From Fidelibacterota bacterium (lineage in GTDB: Bacteria; Marinisomatota; Marinisomatia; SCGC-AAA003-L08; GCA-002719095), in the NCBI GenBank assembly GCA_002705575.1, contig PAHI01000066.1, positions 1 through 10,030 on the forward strand: a stretch of DNA of 10,030 nucleotides, read 5' to 3'. Within the stretch, counting starts at the first letter, position 1. Each line of letters opens with the position of its first letter. The translations under genes were made by a program, and so were the position numbers. The notes beneath the pieces are model-generated. The model did not search any database and was not told where the DNA came from. It was given only the letters and a program-made list of their open reading frames with translations. Positions 1 through 4,965 of this stretch are shown here, in pieces.

Positions 1-117
1 AATTGCTTCGCCATTTACGAGCAATATTTTCCAGAACGCTTCTCTTTTTTTTACATAAATTACATTGATTGGATTAATGTAATATTTTTCGTTATTTGCG
101 TCTTCTATGGTAATCAT
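1..117 (-). CDS. Small hypothetical protein, 3' end outside window
   Basis: An ATG at 117 opens a frame that runs off the left edge of the window, giving 39 codons without a stop. The visible part begins MITIEDANNEKYYINP and continues with an alternating hydrophobic pattern (VIYVKK, then FWKILLVNGEAI), which suggests a small beta-rich fold. The layout of a short polar start, a YYINP-type segment, a WKILL strand and NGE recalls small phage proteins loosely like the FlbD fold, but that is a weak impression and no function is assigned. It follows the 133-residue gene by 7 bases on the same strand and is the last visible member of the run that begins at 1555. There is only a weak GGAAAA tract upstream as a ribosome site. 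Confidence 0.6.
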   Translation of the reverse strand, partial: MITIEDANNEKYYINPINVIYVKKREAFWKILLVNGEAI

Positions 118-124
118 AATTTTA

Positions 125-526
125 TTATTTTCCAATGCATTTTTTCCGTGAATCACGAAAGCACGAAGTAGTTGTGCTATGAGCGTACAAAGGGTCTTTT
201 GTGTCAATGTTAATTTGCTTGAGGGGTTTTGTATATGGAGTAGTTGTTTTTGAGATTTTCTTTCTGCACTCTACATTTGATTTGTACAACTCTTGTTGAT
301 ACTTTAGTACAGTTTTTGCTCCTTGTAGAGTAGTAATAGCTTTGTTTTCAGTAATCTTGCCATCAAGTACCAATTTGACACATATTGTAACCTCGTTTAC
401 AGTAACTCGATAAGGAAAGTTTCTGCAAAGAAACTTATAAAACTTACCACTTATTTTGCCGTGTTTTAATTTTTTATGCAAAAATTTTCTGTATTTGCAA
501 TTTTTAGTATTATGTAATGTTTTCAT
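125..526 (-). CDS. Lysine-rich basic hypothetical protein, 133 aa
   Basis: I do not recognise this protein. It starts at ATG 526 and ends with TAA at 125. It is strongly basic, with lysines spread along its length and a Lys/His-rich N-terminus (KFLHKKLKHGK near residues 14-24). It has several cysteines, no signal peptide and no membrane segment. Residues 40-60 (YRVTVNEVTICVKLVLDGKI) could form a beta hairpin, and residues 66-80 a helix. The tail is rich in Thr, Ser and Lys and looks disordered. It begins 9 bases after the stop of the DUF1919-type gene, so the two are probably co-transcribed. A nucleic-acid-binding role would fit the charge but is only a guess. No Shine-Dalgarno sequence precedes the ATG. 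Confidence 0.6.
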   Translation of the reverse strand: MKTLHNTKNCKYRKFLHKKLKHGKISGKFYKFLCRNFPYRVTVNEVTICVKLVLDGKITENKAITTLQGAKTVLKYQQELYKSNVECRKKISKTTTPYTKPLKQINIDTKDPLYAHSTTTSCFRDSRKKCIGK

Positions 527-535
527 ATTTCAATT

Positions 536-1054
536 TTAAATAAAAGAAGTAATAGGGTAATTATTATATAATAACACACCCGACGCGCATTGTTCTTCGT
601 ACTTTGTTTTAACTATTTGGGTAGAATGTGAATTTTGATTAACTTGGTATTTTTGAGAGAGAAAAAGAATTTTTTTTGGGTGATCAAGAGATAAAAAACG
701 ATCAAGTATATTTTCATCAAACAAATCTCTGTCACACATCTTTAATAAGCATTTTTTAAAAGTATTTAATCTTTTTTTTCTTCTATTCCATTTTTCATTA
801 GCTTCCGAAAATGTTTTGTAGTGCATAAAATGTATTTCAGAAGAACCTACTCTGCCAACAGGATAATCGTGTTTACAATATTTACTGCGATTTACTTCAA
901 TAACTTCTTCATTAATATAATTATTATAATTTTCTAAAAAATTTATGTAGCAGGGTGAGGTAAAAAATAACCCAACAAAAGGAGTTTTGTACTCAATTTT
1001 TTTATCTTGATAATACTGAGTGCCGTAACAATTATTTGTTATTATTGATTCCAT
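536..1054 (-). CDS. DUF1919 family protein (polysaccharide biosynthesis-associated), 172 aa
   Basis: The sequence matches the pattern I know for the DUF1919 family, found in bacterial capsule and exopolysaccharide loci and often annotated as an acyl- or glycosyltransferase-like protein, biochemistry uncertain. Visible signatures in order are: ITNNCYG at residues 5-11; TPFVGLFF...CYINFLENY at 24-43; YPVGRVG...IHFMHYKTFSEANEKWNRRKKRLN at 64-97, the most diagnostic block; CDRD at 107-110; and a KKILFLSQ strand at 127-134. The last 35 residues are less conserved in style. At 172 aa it is a little short for the family (about 200), but nothing essential appears missing. Its ATG overlaps the end of the upstream DUF551-like gene by 13 bases. 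It is the only glycan-related gene in the left-hand run. Family assignment is fairly secure; the reaction is unknown. Confidence 0.82.
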   Translation of the reverse strand: MESIITNNCYGTQYYQDKKIEYKTPFVGLFFTSPCYINFLENYNNYINEEVIEVNRSKYCKHDYPVGRVGSSEIHFMHYKTFSEANEKWNRRKKRLNTFKKCLLKMCDRDLFDENILDRFLSLDHPKKILFLSQKYQVNQNSHSTQIVKTKYEEQCASGVLLYNNYPITSFI

Positions 1055-1356
1055 ATAGAGTTTCTTAAACCAAGTGGATAGCGAGAATGGAGCATTTCTT
1101 TTTTTGCTTCCTTAGAAAATTCTTTATCTGCTTCAACTCTCCATTCTCCACCTTCGGGATAATCAATGTAGCAATAATGGGTGACATCTCCTGTTAAGAA
1201 TCCTGCTTCGCAACCAAATACATGGTCGTTTGAACTAGGATAACTTTCATCCCTACCATAATAAAAACCTGCCCAAACACCTGTGCCTTCAAAAAAGTAA
1301 AGCAATCTCTTGCCCTCTTCGGGAATTTCATCCTCAATTTTAATCCAATTAATCAT
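1042..1356 (-). CDS. DUF551-like small phage protein, 104 aa
   Basis: The frame is open from 1446, but the likely start is the ATG at 1356. The protein then begins MINWIKIEDEIPEEGKRLLY, a textbook DUF551-type opening (W, then DxxPxxG). The upstream extension would duplicate the coding region of the preceding gene, which ends at 1349. Further DUF551-like signs are the VWAGFYYG strand around residues 27-34 and the VTHYCYIDYPEGGEW segment, which corresponds to the family's usual VTHW followed by a Pro-rich end. DUF551 proteins are small, common in phages and prophages, and have no known function. A GGGGA tract lies about 7 bases before the ATG, one of only two plausible Shine-Dalgarno sites in the window. 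It overlaps the previous gene by 8 bases and the next by 13. Confidence 0.65.
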   Translation of the reverse strand: MINWIKIEDEIPEEGKRLLYFFEGTGVWAGFYYGRDESYPSSNDHVFGCEAGFLTGDVTHYCYIDYPEGGEWRVEADKEFSKEAKKEMLHSRYPLGLRNSIWNQ

Positions 1357-1555
1357 TTTTATTTCCCCAGAATCCGCAAACACATGGCTTGTTATCTTTT
1401 TGATTTGCACCTTCTTGAAAACCCTTATCGTATGATTGATTGGCATTTTTACTCAATATCTTTTCAAACTTTTTAGCAAGATATTCTTGGGCATCTGAAT
1501 AACCTTTTTCATAACCTTTGTTATAATTGATTTCTTCAACCATAGATTCGTGCAT
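1349..1555 (-). CDS. Short Tyr/Gly-rich hypothetical protein, 68 aa
   Basis: I do not recognise this protein. The N-terminal part has a repeated Y-x-KGY-x-x-GY pattern (YNKGYEKGYSDAQEY, residues 11-25), echoed by YDKGFQEGA at 42-50. The middle is a charged helix and the end is CVCGFWGN, with two cysteines that could bind metal or form a disulfide. YxxGYxxG helices are common in small phage proteins of unknown role. The ATG at 1555 is the first gene after the promoter at 1563-1591; only about seven bases separate the -10 box from the ATG. The next in-frame ATG (residue 5, position 1543) is an alternative start. The 3' end overlaps the DUF551-like gene. Confidence 0.6.
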   Translation of the reverse strand: MHESMVEEINYNKGYEKGYSDAQEYLAKKFEKILSKNANQSYDKGFQEGANQKDNKPCVCGFWGNKND

Positions 1556-1562
1556 ATTAAGT

Positions 1563-1591
1563 ATATTAGTAGATCAGAGAAAATTTGTCAA
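1563..1591 (-). promoter_or_regulatory. Sigma-70-type promoter for the left-hand gene run
   Basis: Read on the minus strand there is a perfect -35 box TTGACA (1591-1586), a 17-base spacer and TAATAT (1568-1563, four of six to TATAAT). It sits in the short gap between the GT25 gene stop and the ATG at 1555. Predicted transcription begins about seven bases after the -10 box, practically at the ATG, so the message would be leaderless or have a leader of only a few bases. Confidence 0.6.
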
Positions 1592-1609
1592 GTATTTTTT
1601 TTAATATTA

Positions 1610-2257
1610 TTAAATAATTTTAAAATTGTCATTGTAATTGTGTTTTGCCAAGCAACCTTGCCTTTTTTGCACAAAAGAAAAAGAATCATCAGCTTCAACG
1701 AACCAAGGGAAGTATTCTTCTATTTCGGGAAATCTTTTGTTGTTCATATATATATCAGCAGGTTCTGCAAAATCATAAGATTTTTCGACTAAACTTTTTG
1801 CGCCTTCGGGGCTTACTACATATCCATGAGTTCCTGGCAAATAACCGCCTACTTTTGAAAACAATTTATAAAGACCTTCTGTTTTAGGGTGAGGTTGTAA
1901 AAAAGAACCATAGCTAGGTTTCCCTACATTAACAATTTTATTTATATTTATTTTAGGCATTGGGGAGACAACAATCGAGTCATGCTCTAAGACTAAAGTA
2001 TCTTCTTTAACATTTTGCCATATAAGTCTGTGCGATAGAAAACAACACATAGATGGCTCTGTTTTGGAGTAAATATTATTTTTAAAATTTTTACTATTAA
2101 TTCCTTCATCTTCCATTATTTTATATGGATTATCACTAGGAACTATAGCTTTTTGTATATCAATATCTATATTGAACTTTTTAGCAGAATCAATGCATCT
2201 TTTAGCAGAAGCAACAGAAAGCTTATTATTCAACATAGTTATAACAAGTGCTTTCAT
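1610..2257 (-). CDS. GT25-family glycosyltransferase (LPS biosynthesis type), 215 aa
   Basis: This is a likely glycosyltransferase of family 25, the group that transfers galactose or other sugars onto LOS/LPS or collagen. Visible signatures are CFLSH at residues 72-76 (the family's C-x-LSH block followed by W); LVLEHDSIV at 88-96, the position of the usual LEDD catalytic/metal motif; GTHGYVVSPEGAKSLV at 142-157; and PADIYM at 166-171, matching the family's PxDxxM block. The second acidic residue of LEDD is His here, which may alter metal binding. Length is near the normal 200-250. It starts one base after the stop of the GT-A gene, so they are translationally linked. No signal peptide or membrane segment is seen, so it should act in the host cytoplasm. 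Donor and acceptor cannot be read from the sequence. Confidence 0.82.
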   Translation of the reverse strand: MKALVITMLNNKLSVASAKRCIDSAKKFNIDIDIQKAIVPSDNPYKIMEDEGINSKNFKNNIYSKTEPSMCCFLSHRLIWQNVKEDTLVLEHDSIVVSPMPKININKIVNVGKPSYGSFLQPHPKTEGLYKLFSKVGGYLPGTHGYVVSPEGAKSLVEKSYDFAEPADIYMNNKRFPEIEEYFPWFVEADDSFSFVQKRQGCLAKHNYNDNFKII

Positions 2258-2258
2258 T

Positions 2259-2876
2259 TTAATAAATATATTTTATTGCATCCTGCTCCCAAGGTCTAGG
2301 TAGACCATGAAAGTAAACAATTTTATGTTTTTCTTTGTCAAATAATTTGCCATGATTTAAATTAGCTTTAAAAGATACTATGCTACCATTAGCATGGTCT
2401 TGTATATATTTTTTATTTGGCACTAATGTATTTATAAAGTCTTGATCCCCCCACATACTTTTCATAGGGGTTAATGGGTTTTTAATAAAATCATTATATA
2501 TAAAACTCATATCTTTTGACCAATACATGATTCCGCTACCCAAGGTATTTGGAAACCATTGGTCATGTAATCCACAAAAGTCAACATTAGAAATGTTATT
2601 TATAATGTCATCAATAGGGCTAGTTATTATAGTATCTAAATCGAAATATAAAACAGGTGGTTCTATTTTGAATAACTCAATCTTAGACCACCAACTCTTA
2701 AAGTTATGATTTAATTTTATTGAATTACAGGTTAAGTTATCGTGATCTGTTAGACAATAAAAATCATAATCATGCTTTAGTACATTATTTTTGCACATTG
2801 ACTCAAGTGCATATACATGAGATTCATTGTAAATACCCCCCGATTTTAAAACAGATAATATTTTTAAGTTTTTCAA
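2259..2876 (-). CDS. GT-A glycosyltransferase with DxD motif (GT8-like), 205 aa
   Basis: The protein has the layout of a nucleotide-sugar-using GT-A enzyme that I associate with marine phage genomes. WWSKIELFK (62-70) is followed by VLYFDLDTIITSPID (75-89), whose DLD is the metal/nucleotide-sugar motif. GSGIMYW (113-119) matches the acceptor-side G-G/S-x-M-x-W block, then come WGDQDFIN (142-149) and YFHGLPRPW (188-196), with a His near the C-terminus like the third metal ligand of GT8 enzymes. The start is a TTG at 2876: no ATG is available before residue 27, and the TTG overlaps the lipoprotein's TGA stop (TTGA), a typical coupled start. No signal peptide is seen. It is followed by the GT25 gene after one base. 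Sugar specificity is unknown. Confidence 0.8.
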   Translation of the reverse strand: MKNLKILSVLKSGGIYNESHVYALESMCKNNVLKHDYDFYCLTDHDNLTCNSIKLNHNFKSWWSKIELFKIEPPVLYFDLDTIITSPIDDIINNISNVDFCGLHDQWFPNTLGSGIMYWSKDMSFIYNDFIKNPLTPMKSMWGDQDFINTLVPNKKYIQDHANGSIVSFKANLNHGKLFDKEKHKIVYFHGLPRPWEQDAIKYIY

Positions 2877-2883
2877 TTGTCAA
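2855..2883 (-). promoter_or_regulatory. Possible internal sigma-70 promoter
   Basis: On the minus strand TTGACA (2883-2878), exactly 17 bases, then TATTAT (2860-2855, five of six). It straddles the lipoprotein/GT-A junction. Predicted start lies inside the first dozen codons of the GT-A gene, so it could serve the downstream GT25 gene or a shortened GT-A product. By score it is the best promoter match here, but a location inside coding sequence makes chance possible. Confidence 0.35.
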
Positions 2884-3328
2884 TAAAAAGTTCGGGGCTA
2901 TTATATTCTTTTTTCTTTTCTACAAAATTATTTCTTGGCGGGAATGTATTCTTATTTAACTTTTTTGGAAAAAGCCAACCCTCTCCACTATGTATTTCAG
3001 CAGTATCTTCGGGCTGAGTAAATTTTAAATTAAGTGCCAACCCTAAAGCCTTTAACTCTTTTGAATTTAAAGGTAATCTCTTGCCATCCACCCAAACTGC
3101 ATAAGGGATATAGCCATTTACATTAAAAGGTTGGGGCAATCTATTTACTTGTAATTCTTTTACATCGTTTATGTCGGGAATAAAATTGGGAGGAGGAGAG
3201 GGCGGTGAAACTGATGGCGGAGGAGGAGGGGCAGGTATAGGTAAAACTGCGATTTTTTGCTTGGTTTTATTTGTTTGACATCCAATCACAAACAATAAAA
3301 TAAATAAGTAATTAATTTTTGTTTTCAT
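2873..3328 (-). CDS. Proline-rich lipoprotein, 151 aa
   Basis: The N-terminus is a classic lipoprotein signal: MKTK, a hydrophobic stretch (residues 6-15) and lipobox VIGC with Cys17 as the lipid-modified residue. The mature protein continues with QTNKTKQK and a proline-rich segment at 30-51, including five consecutive prolines at 34-38. It ends in a probably folded domain of about 90 residues (YAVWVDGKRLPLNSKELKALG near 76-96, then SGEGWLFP). After processing it would sit in the host periplasm, anchored to the inner or outer membrane. A proline-rich lipoprotein recalls Rz1-type outer-membrane spanins, but those are much shorter and no inner spanin or endolysin is adjacent. A surface or exclusion role is equally possible. 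It has a GAGGA ribosome site nine to ten bases before the ATG, rare in this window. Confidence 0.75.
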   Translation of the reverse strand: MKTKINYLFILLFVIGCQTNKTKQKIAVLPIPAPPPPPSVSPPSPPPNFIPDINDVKELQVNRLPQPFNVNGYIPYAVWVDGKRLPLNSKELKALGLALNLKFTQPEDTAEIHSGEGWLFPKKLNKNTFPPRNNFVEKKKEYNSPELFIDN

Positions 3329-3470
3329 TTAAATATTCCTCTACAATTTTTTTTGCTTCAATAAATGCTTCGGGGTGGTATTTCTTGCACCATTCAAGAA
3401 CCCATTGGCGCACATAGCAACCAATAACATCTTCTTTGTTGTAATTTATTTGGTATTTGTTTGTTTCCAT
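3312..3470 (-). CDS. Small hypothetical protein, 52 aa
   Basis: An ATG at 3470 opens a 52-codon frame ending in TAA at 3312. The product (METNKYQINYNKEDVIGCYV..., with VRQWVLEWCKKYHPEAF and IVEEYLNENKN later) looks like a compact helical protein with two cysteines and two tryptophans, a composition typical of real rather than random AT-rich frames. It has no recognised family. It overlaps the first 17 bases of the lipoprotein gene in another frame, and the lipoprotein's GAGGA ribosome site lies inside its KIVEEY codons, so the two are probably translationally coupled. It is the first gene after the possible late promoter at 3527-3534. Confidence 0.62.
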   Translation of the reverse strand: METNKYQINYNKEDVIGCYVRQWVLEWCKKYHPEAFIEAKKIVEEYLNENKN

Positions 3471-3526
3471 TTTATATAAGCTAGTCAATAATTTTATGAG
3501 AAATTATTGGAAGTTGCTTTTAAATT

Positions 3527-3534
3527 TATTTATA
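3527..3534 (-). promoter_or_regulatory. Possible T4-type late promoter (TATAAATA)
   Basis: An exact match to the T4 late promoter octamer lies on the minus strand, about 57 bases before the ATG at 3470, in one of the few intergenic gaps. It would drive the run 3470-1610 (small protein, lipoprotein, two glycosyltransferases). In DNA this AT-rich the octamer occurs by chance, including inside genes, so only its position gives it weight. Confidence 0.33.
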
Positions 3535-3552
3535 TAAGATATATATCATAAC

Positions 3553-3578
3553 AAAAAAGCAGATCAAAATCAAGCCCC
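3553..3578 (-). terminator. Weak possible rho-independent terminator
   Basis: Directly after the MazG-like stop, the minus strand reads GGGGCTTGATTTTGATCTGC followed by six T. A short imperfect stem (GC, internal loop, GAT/ATC with a TTTG loop) precedes the T-run. The stem is poor, but its place at the end of the replication-type gene run and before a promoter candidate is right for a terminator. Confidence 0.3.
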
Positions 3579-3580
3579 AA

Positions 3581-3760
3581 TTATGTTTTGTATCCATATA
3601 TTTCTTTTACTAACTTCAGATATTTTTCAACATCTTTAATTTCGCTCACAATTTTTTGAGTTAAATCTTTATCTTTATTTAAATCTTGAAGCAAAACAGT
3701 AGATAGTTCGGCAAGTTCCTCTAAGCATTTTAAAACAATTTTATCAGCACTAATATTCAT
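3581..3760 (-). CDS. Short MazG-like nucleotide pyrophosphohydrolase, 59 aa
   Basis: The product is all-helical, with the metal-binding signature of the MazG/all-alpha NTP pyrophosphatase group: EELAE at residues 14-18 and E-I-K-D at 40-43 (EExxE, about 21 residues, ExxD). The following VEKYLKLVKEIYG resembles the EIADVEIMLEQL helix common in short phage versions. Such enzymes hydrolyse NTPs or dNTPs and are proposed to lower (p)ppGpp or clear unusual nucleotides. At 59 residues it carries only the first two helices plus part of a third; functional enzymes are normally nearer 90-110, so it may need to oligomerise or be a remnant. The ATG at 3760 is preferred: a TTG six codons upstream would overlap the RuvB-like gene, whose stop is two bases away. 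Confidence 0.6.
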   Translation of the reverse strand: MNISADKIVLKCLEELAELSTVLLQDLNKDKDLTQKIVSEIKDVEKYLKLVKEIYGYKT

Positions 3761-3762
3761 AA

Positions 3763-4692
3763 TTATAATATTTGACAAATTTGACGACCCCTTGACGTTA
3801 TTTTTCTTTTACCATCAATTTCCATTAAATTTTTATTAAGCAAATACATCTCGTGATCTCTTTGTAAGGCAGTTTTACTTAGCCCAAGTTGAGCAGATAA
3901 ACTAGTTAAACTTGATGCACCTACATCTTTAAGTGAAACTAAGACTTGCTTCTCTGTATTCGTAAGACCAAGTGGTAAAATCCCTATTTGTTGTGATAAG
4001 TCTTTAAAGTCATCCAAATCAAAAAATTGTTTCTCTTTAGCCCCGCAATATAAGGAAATTTCTTTTGATCGCTTTACTGCACTACGAGCATTATTTCTAA
4101 CAGTTTTTGCAACTTCTTGTATGCAATCATCAGTAAAAGAAATATCGGGCAAACAAATTTTGATAATTTCAGCTAACTCTTCTGTAGTATATGGTTCAAA
4201 GTCAACTACAGTTAATCTATCCTTTAATGGCGGAAAGATTTTATCAGTTTCAGTCGTTGCGAAAACAAATGTTTGTTGTCTAAAGTTAAACTCAAAATTC
4301 ATTCCTTCATATTCAAATATTTTTCTAGAATTAGATTCAGTATTAAAAATAGTTAAAAACGCCATAGTTAAGTCTTTAGGCAAAGCATGGCACTCATCAA
4401 ATAATATAGTAATCTCATTATCCATAATTAATGGTAGAAATATTTGCTCGAAAAATTGCTCATTGTTCTTAATTGTAGAGCAGTTAATTTCAAGAAATGC
4501 TCTTTTGTCACCTTCTGCATTACATAGGTTTTTCGCAAAAGCTTTCGCAAACTCTGTCTTACCTAAACCTTTAGCACCTGCCATAAGAAGGAAAGGTGCT
4601 TGGGATGTTTTATAAAATGCATCCAAATAAAAAGACAATTTACTTTTTACTGCATCTTGCCCGATCAATCCTTTAAAATAATTATTCATCAT
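3763..4692 (-). CDS. RuvB-like AAA+ ATPase (Holliday junction branch-migration type), 309 aa
   Basis: Motifs and domain order follow RuvB. The protein opens with FKGLIGQDAVKSKL and has Walker A GAKGLGKT at residues 39-46. Walker B is ILFDECH at 96-102, where bacterial RuvB has DEIH. Sensor 1 is ATTET at 145-149, the arginine-finger region PLKDR at 155-159, and sensor 2 NARSAVKR at 201-208. The C-terminus (about 240-309) is a winged-helix DNA-binding domain, GLTNTEKQVL...TSRGRQI, like the RuvB end. Length is close to E. coli RuvB (336). It would be a ring motor moving DNA junctions during phage recombination or replication. No RuvA or RuvC is nearby, so it may recruit host partners or act alone. 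A clamp-loader ATPase is the main alternative. Start: ATG at 4692 or 4689; a TTG at 4695 is less likely. It overlaps the upstream gene by 11 bases. Confidence 0.82.
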   Translation of the reverse strand: MMNNYFKGLIGQDAVKSKLSFYLDAFYKTSQAPFLLMAGAKGLGKTEFAKAFAKNLCNAEGDKRAFLEINCSTIKNNEQFFEQIFLPLIMDNEITILFDECHALPKDLTMAFLTIFNTESNSRKIFEYEGMNFEFNFRQQTFVFATTETDKIFPPLKDRLTVVDFEPYTTEELAEIIKICLPDISFTDDCIQEVAKTVRNNARSAVKRSKEISLYCGAKEKQFFDLDDFKDLSQQIGILPLGLTNTEKQVLVSLKDVGASSLTSLSAQLGLSKTALQRDHEMYLLNKNLMEIDGKRKITSRGRQICQIL

Positions 4693-4927
4693 CAAAATTA
4701 GTTAAGTTATATTCAATAGGTGGAGCTATTTCATCCACATCAACAATAGTAGCCCTAGTATTGGGCTTATCGGGTTCAGAGTCAAGCTCTAAATTGCCTT
4801 TCAAGAAATCAAGCCACTTGGTGTTTACCTTGACAATAGCCTTCGGACCGACCCATTGACCCAATTCTTCGTATGTAATATCTATAAATGGCTTATAGCC
4901 TTTTGGTCTACCTTTACCTTTCTTCAT
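4682..4927 (-). CDS. Small protein with AT-hook-like GRP motif, 81 aa
   Basis: The N-terminus is basic with a GRP core at residues 6-8 within KKGKGRPKGYKP, an AT-hook-like arrangement that can bind the minor groove of AT-rich DNA. It is followed by ITYEELGQWVGPKAIVKVNTKWLDFL (about 17-42) and a very acidic end (DVDEIAPPIEYNLTNFDDE). I recall similar short proteins of unknown function in cyanophage-type genomes, but cannot confirm it. A basic head and acidic tail suggest a small DNA- or RNA-polymerase-associated factor; that is inference. It is immediately upstream of and overlaps the RuvB-like gene, so they are co-expressed. It has its own promoter at 4937-4965, leaving almost no leader before its ATG. 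Confidence 0.68.
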   Translation of the reverse strand: MKKGKGRPKGYKPFIDITYEELGQWVGPKAIVKVNTKWLDFLKGNLELDSEPDKPNTRATIVDVDEIAPPIEYNLTNFDDE

Positions 4928-4936
4928 AATAAAATA

Positions 4937-4965
4937 AGTTTAAACTAGTAATTTGTAATTGTCAA
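4937..4965 (-). promoter_or_regulatory. Sigma-70-type promoter for the GRP-protein/RuvB-like/MazG-like genes
   Basis: On the minus strand TTGACA (4965-4960) overlaps the TGA stop of the upstream gene. It is followed by a 17-base spacer and TAAACT (4942-4937, four of six). Only nine bases separate the -10 box from the ATG at 4927, so the predicted message has a leader of about two to four bases. Confidence 0.55.

Noticed and set aside
1357..1446. N-terminal extension of the DUF551-like protein
   Set aside because: It would re-use the coding sequence of the 68-aa gene in another frame. The family's typical MxxW start and a GGGGA ribosome site both point to ATG 1356.
1550..1887. Two overlapping plus-strand open frames opposite the GT25 gene
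   Set aside because: They mirror the GT25 coding region and have Phe/Lys/Arg-rich compositions without domains; the GT25 motifs show the minus strand is coding.
2527..2959. Plus-strand frames opposite the GT-A and lipoprotein genes
   Set aside because: They are explained as antisense of conserved glycosyltransferase and lipoprotein coding sequence; no promoter or ribosome site precedes them.
3187..3240. Purine-rich GGAGGAGG tracts on the plus strand, resembling ribosome sites or a repeat
   Set aside because: They are the complement of the proline codons of the lipoprotein and precede no plus-strand gene.
4121..4615. Plus-strand open frame of 164 codons
   Set aside because: It lies wholly opposite the RuvB-like gene, whose conserved motifs account for the sequence. 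The plus-strand translation is Ser/Val/Leu-rich with no recognisable motif.
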